Source: Desulfobacteraceae bacterium
GTDB lineage: Bacteria > Desulfobacterota > Desulfobacteria > Desulfobacterales > SURF-15
DNA length: 12,095 nucleotides
Assembly (NCBI GenBank): GCA_003599475.1
Contig: QZKK01000185.1
Location: forward strand, 1 to 12,095
Direction: 5' to 3'
How positions within the stretch are numbered: position 1 is the first letter of the stretch; every line of letters begins with the position of its first letter. The translations under genes were made by a program, and so were the position numbers. Below the pieces are notes generated by a model. That model saw only the letters and a program-made list of their open reading frames with translations, was not told where the DNA came from and ran no database searches. This document shows, piece by piece, positions 1-6,093 of this stretch.

Positions 1-287
1 TCCTGGTCAATAACGCCGCTATCGTTCCCAATACGCTCAACCATCCCGACCTGAGTAAGTTCAACCCGCTCGCGGATACGTCCGATGAAACGTGGGCGAG
101 GGAAATCGGCGTGAGCCTGTCCGGTGTGTTCTACTGTATGAGGGCTGCCGCTAAACCGATGATTTCTCAAAAATACGGCAAAATCATCACCATCAGCTCC
201 ATCGTCGCCATGACGGGCGGCATGATCAGCCCCCCCATCGATGCCGCCGACTCGACCGCTCCGGCGAACTCCCCCGGGATCCCGTAG
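1..287 (+). CDS. Short-chain dehydrogenase/reductase, internal fragment (5' cut by window, 3' lost at a junction)
   Basis: The frame starting at base 3 is open to a TAG at 285-287. It opens with LVNNAAI, the conserved NNA(G) motif of classical SDR oxidoreductases. It continues with a W..EI.VSLSGVF.CMRAA segment, then MISQKYGKIITISSI, which matches the family's helix alpha-E, beta-5 strand and catalytic-serine region. SDRs are NAD(P)-dependent Rossmann-fold oxidoreductases of about 250 residues, so this is roughly residues 85-150. The N-terminal cofactor motif lies outside the window. The YxxxK catalytic motif should follow about 12 residues after SSI but is absent: from about base 225 the frame reads the antisense of the TRAP permease and stops. 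The substrate cannot be told; 3-oxoacyl-ACP reductase-like and other acyl or hydroxy dehydrogenases are all possible. The SDR assignment is firm. Whether this is a pseudogene or an assembly artefact is open. Confidence 0.8.
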   Translation, partial: LVNNAAIVPNTLNHPDLSKFNPLADTSDETWAREIGVSLSGVFYCMRAAAKPMISQKYGKIITISSIVAMTGGMISPPIDAADSTAPANSPGIP

Positions 288-1054
288 CGCTTCATCAGCG
301 GGATCGTGAAAGCGCCGACCACCGTAGCATTGGCCGCTCCGCTGCCGCTGATCATACCGACCGAGGATGAGGCAAGAACGGCCGTCTGGGGGATGGTGTG
401 CCGCGACTTTCCGGCGATCCGCCGCATGAAACTGACCATCGCCCCCTGTGCATTGAAACCGTGCGCGGCTGCTGCGAGCAGTAAAAACGCTGCGATTGTA
501 GTCAGGGCGATCTGCGCATAAAGCCCGTAGATGCCGGTCGAAAGCTCTACGGTGCTCGAAGTGATCACACGATAGAAGGTCGTGCCGGGATGCCAGAAGA
601 AATCGATTGGGCTCAGATACCCCCAAAGCGTGTAGAATATCAAAGCAACGTTCATCCAGAACAGTTCCGCATGAGCGACCCTCGAGAGCTCCATCACCAG
701 CAGAAAAATCAGCAGGCCCATGATGAAGTCCGCCCGGGTATAGGAACCCTGGCGCCAGATCGCGATCTCTTCATACTGCGTGAAAAAATGGTAAAAGGCA
801 AAAAGACAGATCCCGATATAGAAGACAACGAGGATATGCCTGGGGAGGGAGGGCAACCGCTTGTAGAGCAGCCCGTTTTTATGCATGTGCAGGATCTGCA
901 GAATCAGAGCGATCGGTACAAGTTTTGCTACAAGCTCTGTCGGGCCTCCGTAGCCGGTGTAGAAGTACCAGCAAAGCCAGACGAACATAACGATCGAAAC
1001 GAGAAAGATCAGGTTTTTTAGATTGATGTAGCGCGGGATCCCTTCACTCTGCAT
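167..1054 (-). CDS. TRAP transporter permease, fused 4TM/12TM type, C-terminally truncated
   Basis: This is the membrane subunit of a TRAP transporter of the TAXI class, which drives uptake of organic acids or amino acids with an ion gradient after delivery by the periplasmic receptor. The first 130 or so residues form a DctQ-like set of membrane helices (about 14-34, 41-57, 72-91, 108-124). The DctM-like part follows, with more helices (about 132-150 and 176-198) and the signature stretch GMISGSGAANATVVGAFTIP (233-252), then a segment ending GGLIMPPVM (274-282). Family members of this fused type run to about 620-700 residues, so more than half is missing. Conserved sequence stops at residue 282 (base 209), and the last 13 residues are antisense SDR sequence. 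The ATG at 1054 follows a purine-rich GGGGGGAAAA. The receptor gene lies 245 bp upstream on the same strand. As it stands the gene could not make a working transporter. Confidence 0.88.
   Translation of the reverse strand: MQSEGIPRYINLKNLIFLVSIVMFVWLCWYFYTGYGGPTELVAKLVPIALILQILHMHKNGLLYKRLPSLPRHILVVFYIGICLFAFYHFFTQYEEIAIWRQGSYTRADFIMGLLIFLLVMELSRVAHAELFWMNVALIFYTLWGYLSPIDFFWHPGTTFYRVITSSTVELSTGIYGLYAQIALTTIAAFLLLAAAAHGFNAQGAMVSFMRRIAGKSRHTIPQTAVLASSSVGMISGSGAANATVVGAFTIPLMKRYGIPGEFAGAVESAASMGGLIMPPVMATMELMVMILPYF
207..230. other. Tail-to-tail junction between SDR and TRAP permease genes
   Basis: Up to about base 220 the plus strand reads as SDR protein (SSIVAMTGG). From about base 209 upward the minus strand reads as TRAP permease (GGLIMPPVM). 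The roughly 15-20 bases between can be read as conserved sequence of either gene, so the break lies in a short shared sequence. Beyond it each frame loses family similarity: the permease reads ATMELMVMILPYF and stops, and the SDR reads SPPIDAADST and stops. This is a rearrangement breakpoint or a chimeric join. Confidence 0.6.
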
Positions 1055-1238
1055 GCTTTTCCCCCCATTCGGTCCGGAGAGCGTCCGAGGCTTCCGGCTG
1101 TCGAAATCTCAGATGATGACAACTTTCAGAAAACCGTTTCAAAGCGGAACGGCGAAACTTCTCCCCCCGTGTGTTGCGCGCGGCCGATTGCGGTTGCATG
1201 CAGCCGTTTTGTTCGTATGAAGCGTTCGGTAAGGCGCC

Positions 1239-1281
1239 GGAGCGCGGGAACCGGCTCTTCCGATGCCCGGTTCCCTGCTCC
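1239..1281 (-). promoter_or_regulatory. Strong intergenic stem-loop between TAXI receptor and permease genes
   Basis: Bases 1239-1243 (GGAGC) pair with 1277-1281, and 1246-1254 (GGGAACCGG) pair with 1267-1275. That gives 14 G/C-rich pairs broken only by a small internal bulge (1244-1245 against 1276), with a 12-nt loop. It starts about 19 nt past the receptor stop codon. No T-run follows in the direction of transcription, so it is not a classic intrinsic terminator. It more likely stabilises the 3' end of the receptor message or partly attenuates reading into the permease. The fold is seen in the sequence; the role is inferred. Confidence 0.6.
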
Positions 1282-1299
1282 GACAATTCACTTGAGCGA

Positions 1300-2343
1300 T
1301 CATTTGCCGGCAATCTTCCACTTATCGTCCCAGGCTTTGTGTTCTTTCAGGAACTTGGCCATCCCCGCATGCACAGGAACCTGCGGGTTGGCTTTGATGC
1401 CATTTGTCTGCATTCCGATAAAGTCCTTGGCCATGGGAGTGAAGCCGGGATCTGCCTTGGCGAGGGTTTCGCGCTCGGCGTAGAACGTTGTCAGCATCTT
1501 GTAGACGACGTCCTCGGGCATATCCGGACGTACGTTGTAGCAGAACAGAAGCGGCACGCCCAAAATCGTCTTTACACCGACATCCTTGCTGAACGCCTTA
1601 GTTGCATCGATTTCAACGGGGGCAAGGTTTGCCGCCTTCAGTTTCTTTACCTCTTCAGCACTCGGGTTGATGATCTTGATATCCAGGCGCAGCTCGGTCT
1701 CTCGCCAGTAAGATGGAAGCGAGCGGCCTGCGGTCGTATAGGCGACAGCCCCCTCGATGGTGCCGGCCTGCAGGGCGTCGCCCTGGGCGGCTTCTCCGAT
1801 CTGGACGTGTTTGAACTGGTATCCGAGCGCCTTGTAGATCCGCATGAAATTGAGCCAGTTCATGAAGCCGGCGGGGGTGAAAAATACCGGTTTGCCGCTG
1901 AAGTCGCCCCAAGCCTTGAACTTATCCGCTTTCGGGGCGTATACGGCCATGAAGGATTCCATCGGATAGGCGTACCAGGTGTGCACCATCAGTGCCTTGG
2001 CAGGCTTGTAGTCTTTGAAGGCGCCCTCACCGGCATAGAGCGGAGTCAACCCGACGTCTGCCGCGTATCCGATCTCCGCATTGCCGTCCATCGTCGCCTT
2101 CATGGCGGCGGTGGTCGAAGGATAGGGATTGACCGTGACGGTATATTCGCCCCCGAGCGCTTTCTCCAAGACACTGACCATCTGGGCGGCGACCTTGTAT
2201 CCGTAAGAGCCCGTGCTGGATGTGGCCCATCGGATCGATTTCCGCTCCGCAGCATCGGCAGTCTGAAGCGCCGCGGCTGTAAACACGGCGATAACGGCCA
2301 AAGCACATACGACAAAAAAACGACTTCGTTTCGTACTCGTCAT
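1300..2343 (-). CDS. TAXI-family TRAP transporter periplasmic solute-binding protein
   Basis: The 347-aa protein is the secreted ligand receptor that feeds the downstream TRAP permease. A typical Sec signal peptide is visible: KRSR at the N-terminus, a hydrophobic core at about 9-26, and an ADA|AE cleavage site near residue 31. The mature part begins KSIRWATSSTGSYGYKVAAQMVSVLEKAL, matching the opening of TAXI receptors. It continues with the usual two-lobe features (TAAMKATMDGNAEIGYA, a TPAGFMNWLNFMRIYKALG segment, GTIEGAVAYT). Length is normal for the family. The ATG at 2343 is preceded by a strong Shine-Dalgarno, GGGAGG (complement of 2351-2356), 7 nt upstream. Known TAXI systems carry glutamate, 2-oxoglutarate or other carboxylates; the ligand here cannot be read from sequence, but the DctB-like sensor nearby hints at a dicarboxylate-like compound. 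Confidence 0.93.
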   Translation of the reverse strand: MTSTKRSRFFVVCALAVIAVFTAAALQTADAAERKSIRWATSSTGSYGYKVAAQMVSVLEKALGGEYTVTVNPYPSTTAAMKATMDGNAEIGYAADVGLTPLYAGEGAFKDYKPAKALMVHTWYAYPMESFMAVYAPKADKFKAWGDFSGKPVFFTPAGFMNWLNFMRIYKALGYQFKHVQIGEAAQGDALQAGTIEGAVAYTTAGRSLPSYWRETELRLDIKIINPSAEEVKKLKAANLAPVEIDATKAFSKDVGVKTILGVPLLFCYNVRPDMPEDVVYKMLTTFYAERETLAKADPGFTPMAKDFIGMQTNGIKANPQVPVHAGMAKFLKEHKAWDDKWKIAGK

Positions 2344-2653
2344 TTCTCTTCCTCCCTTTTATTGATTTGATATGGTGACATGGATTGGTTCCCTGCCGCC
2401 CCCCATAGAGCGCGGCATGCATCCTCAACATCCAATTCCTCTGCGGCCCTGTGGTGCACCAAGCGTAGATGCCGGCATTCGAAAAGTCGATCGAACGCAC
2501 CGGCCCGTTCGTCTTTCGTTCATTTATGGCGCATTCGGATTCGATCCTATCAGAAAAAAATATAAGAAGCTATTTTAAAGCTTTGTATACGGCCATTCGG
2601 TGAGTGCGACGCAAATTCGGAATACCTGAAAAACCGCCCCATTTCTGCAGCAA

Positions 2654-2682
2654 GTGCTAACAAAATCGACTGCGGTTGTCAA
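2654..2682 (-). promoter_or_regulatory. Candidate sigma-70-type promoter for the TRAP genes
   Basis: On the minus strand TTGACA (complement of 2677-2682) is a perfect -35. After 17 bp comes TAGCAC (2654-2659) as a weak -10, carrying an extended TGn element just upstream. The start point would be near 2647, leaving a leader of about 300 nt before the receptor ATG. The -10 matches consensus poorly and the leader is long, so this is tentative. Confidence 0.3.
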
Positions 2683-2704
2683 TTCGGGCGCTTTCTGATT
2701 TCAT

Positions 2705-2723
2705 TGTAAGGAATTTTCTTACA
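2705..2723. promoter_or_regulatory. 19-bp palindrome, possible operator upstream of the TRAP genes
   Basis: TGTAAGGAATTTTCTTACA is symmetric over its whole length apart from one G-T opposition and a 3-nt centre. It lies 11 bp past the response-regulator stop codon and about 22 bp upstream of the candidate -35 for the TRAP genes. LuxR/NarL-type regulators bind as dimers to inverted repeats of about this size, so the neighbouring response regulator is a natural candidate to bind it. As RNA it could form an A/U-rich hairpin, but there is no U-run after it, so a terminator role is less likely. Confidence 0.45.
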
Positions 2724-2734
2724 CCGCGGGGCTT

Positions 2735-3373
2735 TCAGGATTCGACCAACCGGTTTCGGGTGGCGAATCGCGACAGTTCGGCGTTGTTTCGGAGGTTGAG
2801 TTTTTTCAACAGCCGGAGTCGGTAGGTGTCCACCGTTTTTACGCTGATGTAATAAGCTTCGGCGATTTCACGGTTGGTCTGCCCCAGAGCCAGCCGCCTG
2901 AGCACCTGAAGCTCTCGCATGGACAGCAAGTCCAGTGCCGATTTTCCCTGAGCGCCTCTTGCAACCCGTAACGCCAGCGTTTCTGCAGCCCGGGGGGCCA
3001 AAAACCGTCTTCCCCCTTTGACGCTTCGAATGCCTTTCACAAGCTGCTCAGGGGCGGACCGTTTGGTGATATAGCCCATGCCGCCGGCTTCAATGGCCCG
3101 AACCACATACTGCTCCTCCTCGTGCATGGTCAGAACCAGGATAGGAAGTGCCGGATAATCGATGTGAAGCTGTCGGATGACCTCCAGACCGTCCAGTCCC
3201 GGCATCGAAATATCGATGACGGCGACATCCGGCGGATCTTTGCCGGCAAGCTGGAGAGCCTCCCTGCCGTCTGAAGCCTCAGCGATTACGATCATATCCC
3301 CGCTCTCTTCAATGATACGCCGCAACCCGGCCCGCACGATTCGGTGATCATCCGCAAGCAGGATCCGTATCAT
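2735..3373 (-). CDS. NarL/FixJ-family response regulator
   Basis: This 212-aa DNA-binding response regulator is the likely partner of the kinase encoded upstream. The receiver domain (about 1-120) has the acidic pair D8/D9 in LLADDHRIVRAG, phosphoacceptor D54 in AVIDISMPG, T82 and K104 in YITKRS. After a linker, the C-terminal LuxR-type helix-turn-helix spans about 148-205 (LSMRELQVLRRLALGQTNREIA.., then SVKTVDTYRLRLLKKLNL). All key residues are present and the length is normal for the NarL family. The ATG at 3373 has a good ribosome site, GGAG, 9 nt upstream (TGGAGAAGAGCAATG). The likely target is the TRAP transporter 391 bp downstream on the same strand, by proximity and the palindrome there. 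The family call is firm; the target is inferred. Confidence 0.93.
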   Translation of the reverse strand: MIRILLADDHRIVRAGLRRIIEESGDMIVIAEASDGREALQLAGKDPPDVAVIDISMPGLDGLEVIRQLHIDYPALPILVLTMHEEEQYVVRAIEAGGMGYITKRSAPEQLVKGIRSVKGGRRFLAPRAAETLALRVARGAQGKSALDLLSMRELQVLRRLALGQTNREIAEAYYISVKTVDTYRLRLLKKLNLRNNAELSRFATRNRLVES

Positions 3374-3595
3374 TGCTCTTCTCCAGTGCGCCGTCTCATA
3401 AAATCTGTCCGTGATTTTGGCAATTCACAATGTTGCGAAAATTGAAAATCCGAATACCGCCCGATCATATAAAATTGGCCGAAATCCCTGGCCCAGACCG
3501 ATCCCCATGTGTTCGCGAACAATCCACTTCGTCCTGCTCCCATAAGCCCCAATATTACTGTAAAGCATGTCGCGCCAGGGCGGGCCGAAACAATA

Positions 3596-3630
3596 CCAAA
3601 ATTCCAATGTTCAAAATTCAAAACAAACCG
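3596..3630. repeat. Degenerate heptamer array (CAAAA-type units)
   Basis: Five consecutive 7-bp units can be read: CCAAAAT, TCCAATG, TTCAAAA, TTCAAAA, then CAAACCG. Two neighbouring units are identical and the others share the CAA core at the same phase. The array is non-coding and belongs with the similar period-7 arrays near 6094, 7166, 11791, 11904 and 12039. Confidence 0.5.
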
Positions 3631-3736
3631 GGGCCGAAACCGTTGTTCTTCCGTATTAATAATTCGTATTTTGATCATTTGAATTTATTTCGAGTTTCGA
3701 CCTGCCCGCCAGCGCCGATGGAATGTTGTTTAATTA

Positions 3737-3751
3737 GAGGCGCCTTGCCTC
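3737..3751 (-). terminator. Weak terminator-like hairpin after the sensor kinase gene
   Basis: GAGGC (3737-3741) and GCCTC (3747-3751) form a 5-bp stem with a 5-nt loop, 13 nt past the kinase stop codon. In the direction of transcription it is followed by TAATTAAAC and not by a clean T-run. Termination would be weak at best, so kinase and regulator may still share a transcript. Confidence 0.25.
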
Positions 3752-3764
3752 CAGCAGATCCTTT

Positions 3765-5906
3765 TCATCCAGATCCGTATAGGCTATGGCAGGCGGGTAT
3801 TCGAATTTCGGATTTCCGCTCGATGGGCATCCGGCAAACGATCCGGGTGCCTTGCCCCGGTTGTGAATGGATTTCGAGAATGCCTCCGGCCAGGGAGGCC
3901 CGCTCCTTCATTCCTGCCAAACCGAGCCCTCCGGATTCGGGCAGCTCCCCGGGATTAAACCCTTTGCCGTTATCGACTACCGTCAGCGTCAGACCGCCGT
4001 TTCGGGTCTCCACCCGCACCTCGATGTGGCTCGCGGCAGCATGCCGTGCCGCGTTGGTGAGCGCCTCCTGGGCAATGCGATAGGCAGCCGTGGCAAGGGT
4101 GTTGTCCACATTCGGTATGGCGCTGTGCTCGAATACACAGGTGACGCCGGTGCGCCGCTCGAAATCGGTTGTATACCAGTCCAGGGCATCTACGAGTCCA
4201 AGGTCGTCCAGAACACCGGGTCTCAATCGAAAGGCCATGCCCCGCACTTCCTGAATCGTCTGATCGATGAGCTCGCACATGGCAAGCGCCCGCAGGGCGG
4301 CTTTCGGATCCTTTTGTTTCAGCCGATCCAGGATCCATGCCGCGTCAATCCGGAGTGCCGTTAAAACCTGCCCCAGCTCATCGTGCAGTTCCCTGGCGAT
4401 GGCCGATCGCTCCTTTTCCTGGTTGGCCATGATGCCTGCCGAGAGCCGTCGAAGTTGATCCTGAGCTTTTTTTACCTGGGTGATGTCTGTCAGGATACCG
4501 CACACACCGCTGATGGATCCGGAATCCTCCCCGGAATCCTCCCCGGAATCCTCATAGATCGGAAACTTCACGGAAAGATAGGTATGGGTGCCGTCTTCAT
4601 GGGAAATATGCTCCTCCAACTGAATCGGCCGTTTTTGGGTGAGCACTTTGAGATCGTTACTCCAGATCTGATCCGCCACGGCCGGACTGAGAATATCGAA
4701 ATCGGTTTTTCCGCGCACCGAATCATTGCGGACATGAAAAAGCTGTTCGTATCGGGAGTTGACCAGAAGGTAGCGGCCTCCGTGGTCTTTTATGTAGACC
4801 ACTGCCGGCGTATATCTGAGTATATTGGTGATCTCCCGGGTACGCGTCTTCACTTGCCGTTCGAGATCTTTGGAGTAGCGGTCGAGTTTTTCTTTGGTGT
4901 CCTTGAGGGCCTGTTCAAACGTCTTTCGTTGGACGAGTTCGATGCTGGCCTTGCGGTAGAGCAAAAAGACAAACAAACCGATCAGCACGCAGAGCGAAAG
5001 CACGACGGGGCCTGTAATCGCGATCAGGGGTCCGGAAACCTTCTCGACAATATCCCGGCGGCTTCGAAGGGCGAGCACTTTCCAGCCCTTGAAATTCTCC
5101 AGATCGACTTGGTCCCTGAAAAACTCGTTGCCCGATCTGTCCAATACGTACCGGGCTCCCTTCTCCGTCAACCCCACCCATCGCCAGGGGCCCTTGCCGA
5201 ATTGCAGCGAGGCCTCGATCTGTGACAGCTGGTCCGGGGAGAGCCGAAAAATAAGATGATAGAGCCAGTCTTTCCGGTTCGAGATGAAAATGACCCCCTG
5301 GGGATCGGTCACCAGCATGATCTCTTCGGATTCCGGACCTAGTGCCTTTTCGATCTGCTCGATGGACACCTTGATCACTACGATTCCTATGGGAGATGCG
5401 TCCGCATCGCCATAGATGGGATGGCTATGATAGGCGCCGCGTTTGATCGAGGTGGTTCCCAGAGCCAGGTAGGTGACGGGATGCCCTGCCACGGCCTGTT
5501 GAAAATAGGGTCTGAATTTGAAGTTTTCTCCCACGAAACTGTCCGGATCATTCCGGTTGCTCGAAGCAACGGTGGCGCCCCGGGCATCCATCAGATAGCA
5601 GACGTTGACATTAAGGGTGGTTTTAAAATGGTCCAGCACCCGATTGGCCGCATTCAGGTTCGCCGGGGAGGTGTCGATCAACGCCCTTTGAAGGGCCTTG
5701 ATTCCGGCAAGCGTTGCGGCCGGTTTCACGTTTTCGGATAGATATGCTAGGATATTGCTTTTGATCATCTCCAAACGGGTGACCGTCTGGCGCTCGGCCT
5801 CGCTGAATGCAGACTCCCGAAGAGAAGAATAGTAGAGTGCACCGCCGCTGGAAGCCGATACGAAAGCCAGAAGAGCCAGGGTGAAAAGGATAAGCCGCAG
5901 TTTCAT
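3765..5906 (-). CDS. Membrane sensor histidine kinase: DctB-like dCache input, PAS, NarL-type HisKA_3 core
   Basis: This 713-aa kinase has a first membrane helix at about 4-24 and a periplasmic dCache domain at about 30-290. That domain contains RPYFQQAVAG (132-141), LALGTTSIKRGAYHS (147-161) and IGIVVIKVSIEQIEKAL (173-189), the characteristic motifs of the DctB C4-dicarboxylate sensor fold. A second helix (about 293-317) leads into a coiled coil (about 325-360) and a PAS domain (about 361-480). The core is not DctB-like: it is a HisKA_3 dimerisation domain with phosphoacceptor H508 in ARELHDELGQ, then a HATPase with N618 (ALTNAARH), DNGKGF (645-650) and GGLGLAGMKER (659-669). This core type pairs with NarL-family regulators, as encoded next door. 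ATG 5906 has no ribosome site but lies just after a perfect TATAAT. The last 18 or so residues appear to be repeat-derived spacer. The ligand is inferred to be an organic acid. Confidence 0.92.
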   Translation of the reverse strand: MKLRLILFTLALLAFVSASSGGALYYSSLRESAFSEAERQTVTRLEMIKSNILAYLSENVKPAATLAGIKALQRALIDTSPANLNAANRVLDHFKTTLNVNVCYLMDARGATVASSNRNDPDSFVGENFKFRPYFQQAVAGHPVTYLALGTTSIKRGAYHSHPIYGDADASPIGIVVIKVSIEQIEKALGPESEEIMLVTDPQGVIFISNRKDWLYHLIFRLSPDQLSQIEASLQFGKGPWRWVGLTEKGARYVLDRSGNEFFRDQVDLENFKGWKVLALRSRRDIVEKVSGPLIAITGPVVLSLCVLIGLFVFLLYRKASIELVQRKTFEQALKDTKEKLDRYSKDLERQVKTRTREITNILRYTPAVVYIKDHGGRYLLVNSRYEQLFHVRNDSVRGKTDFDILSPAVADQIWSNDLKVLTQKRPIQLEEHISHEDGTHTYLSVKFPIYEDSGEDSGEDSGSISGVCGILTDITQVKKAQDQLRRLSAGIMANQEKERSAIARELHDELGQVLTALRIDAAWILDRLKQKDPKAALRALAMCELIDQTIQEVRGMAFRLRPGVLDDLGLVDALDWYTTDFERRTGVTCVFEHSAIPNVDNTLATAAYRIAQEALTNAARHAAASHIEVRVETRNGGLTLTVVDNGKGFNPGELPESGGLGLAGMKERASLAGGILEIHSQPGQGTRIVCRMPIERKSEIRIPACHSLYGSG
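4521..4553 (-). repeat. In-frame 12-bp tandem repeat inside the kinase PAS domain
   Basis: Two full 12-bp units (GGAATCCTCCCC on the plus strand) and a third lacking its last 3 bases encode EDSG three times (residues 452-463). They sit in a loop between PAS strands, after KFPIYEDSG and before ISGVCGILTDIT. The units are identical at DNA level, which suggests a recent slippage expansion. The frame is kept, so the domain probably still folds with a longer acidic loop. Confidence 0.85.
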
Positions 5907-5914
5907 GAACGCAA

Positions 5915-5944
5915 ATTATATAACCCATTGAAGATGGTTGTGCC
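5915..5944 (-). promoter_or_regulatory. Candidate promoter of the sensor kinase gene, with -10 next to the start codon
   Basis: The minus strand has a perfect TATAAT (complement of 5915-5920) and, 18 bp upstream, GGCACA (5939-5944) as a weak -35 (3/6). Only 8 bases lie between the -10 and the ATG at 5906, so transcription would begin within a few bases of the A of the ATG. Inside the -10/-35 spacer is an imperfect inverted repeat AACC(C)AT / ATGGTT (5922-5939), a possible operator. Confidence 0.5.
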
Positions 5945-6093
5945 CCTATCACATTTTTCTTTCAAGTTCAATCAGGTTTGAGAAAAGGGCCTTCAATATG
6001 TCAGAAGAATCCGCAGAAGAAGGGTTGAGTGTCGGTCGAAAATGAGCTAATGGGAAACAGGAGATCGCCGAGAGAGCTCGTGTGAAACTACAT

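Larger units (their letters stand above)
2344..2734. other. Spacer between response regulator and TAXI receptor genes
   Basis: No convincing gene is seen in these 391 bases. The spacer holds the leader of the receptor gene, a promoter-like sequence at 2654-2682, a 19-bp palindrome at 2705-2723, an AT-rich patch near 2555-2590 that offers a second -10-like TATATT on the minus strand, and a perfect 10-bp palindrome TGGTGCACCA at 2452-2461. Small open frames here lack ribosome sites and recognisable content. The spacing suggests that the transporter genes have their own promoter and are not simply read through from the regulator gene. Confidence 0.5.
3374..3764. other. Repeat-rich spacer between kinase and response regulator genes
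   Basis: These 391 bases separate two genes that are normally adjacent or overlapping. The composition is AT-richer than the genes and consists of degenerate short repeats, including a heptamer array (3596-3630) and a TATTCG-ATTT element at 3441-3462 whose inverted relative lies at 3791-3812 inside the kinase 3' end. A 102-codon minus-strand frame (3678-3370) overlaps the regulator start by ATGA, but its protein looks like translated repeat and it has no ribosome site, so I do not call it a gene. A weak hairpin (3737-3751) follows the kinase stop. Confidence 0.55.

Noticed and set aside
1171..2370. Long plus-strand open frame of 399 codons
   Set aside because: It lies antisense over the TAXI receptor gene, which has a signal peptide, family motifs and a strong ribosome site. 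The plus-strand protein is Arg/Gly-rich with no recognisable domain.
2641..2700. Sigma-54 promoter upstream of the TRAP genes
   Set aside because: A GCAC...TTGC-like string is present on the minus strand, but the two boxes are adjacent without the required spacer. The regulator is NarL-type and not a sigma-54 activator.
3370..3678. Minus-strand 102-codon frame overlapping the regulator start by ATGA
   Set aside because: The overlap looks like translational coupling, but the frame has no ribosome site and its sequence follows the degenerate repeats. The regulator has its own good Shine-Dalgarno.
4383..5225. Plus-strand open frame of 280 codons inside the sensor kinase
   Set aside because: It is antisense to the dCache, coiled-coil and PAS regions of a convincing kinase and has no family features of its own.
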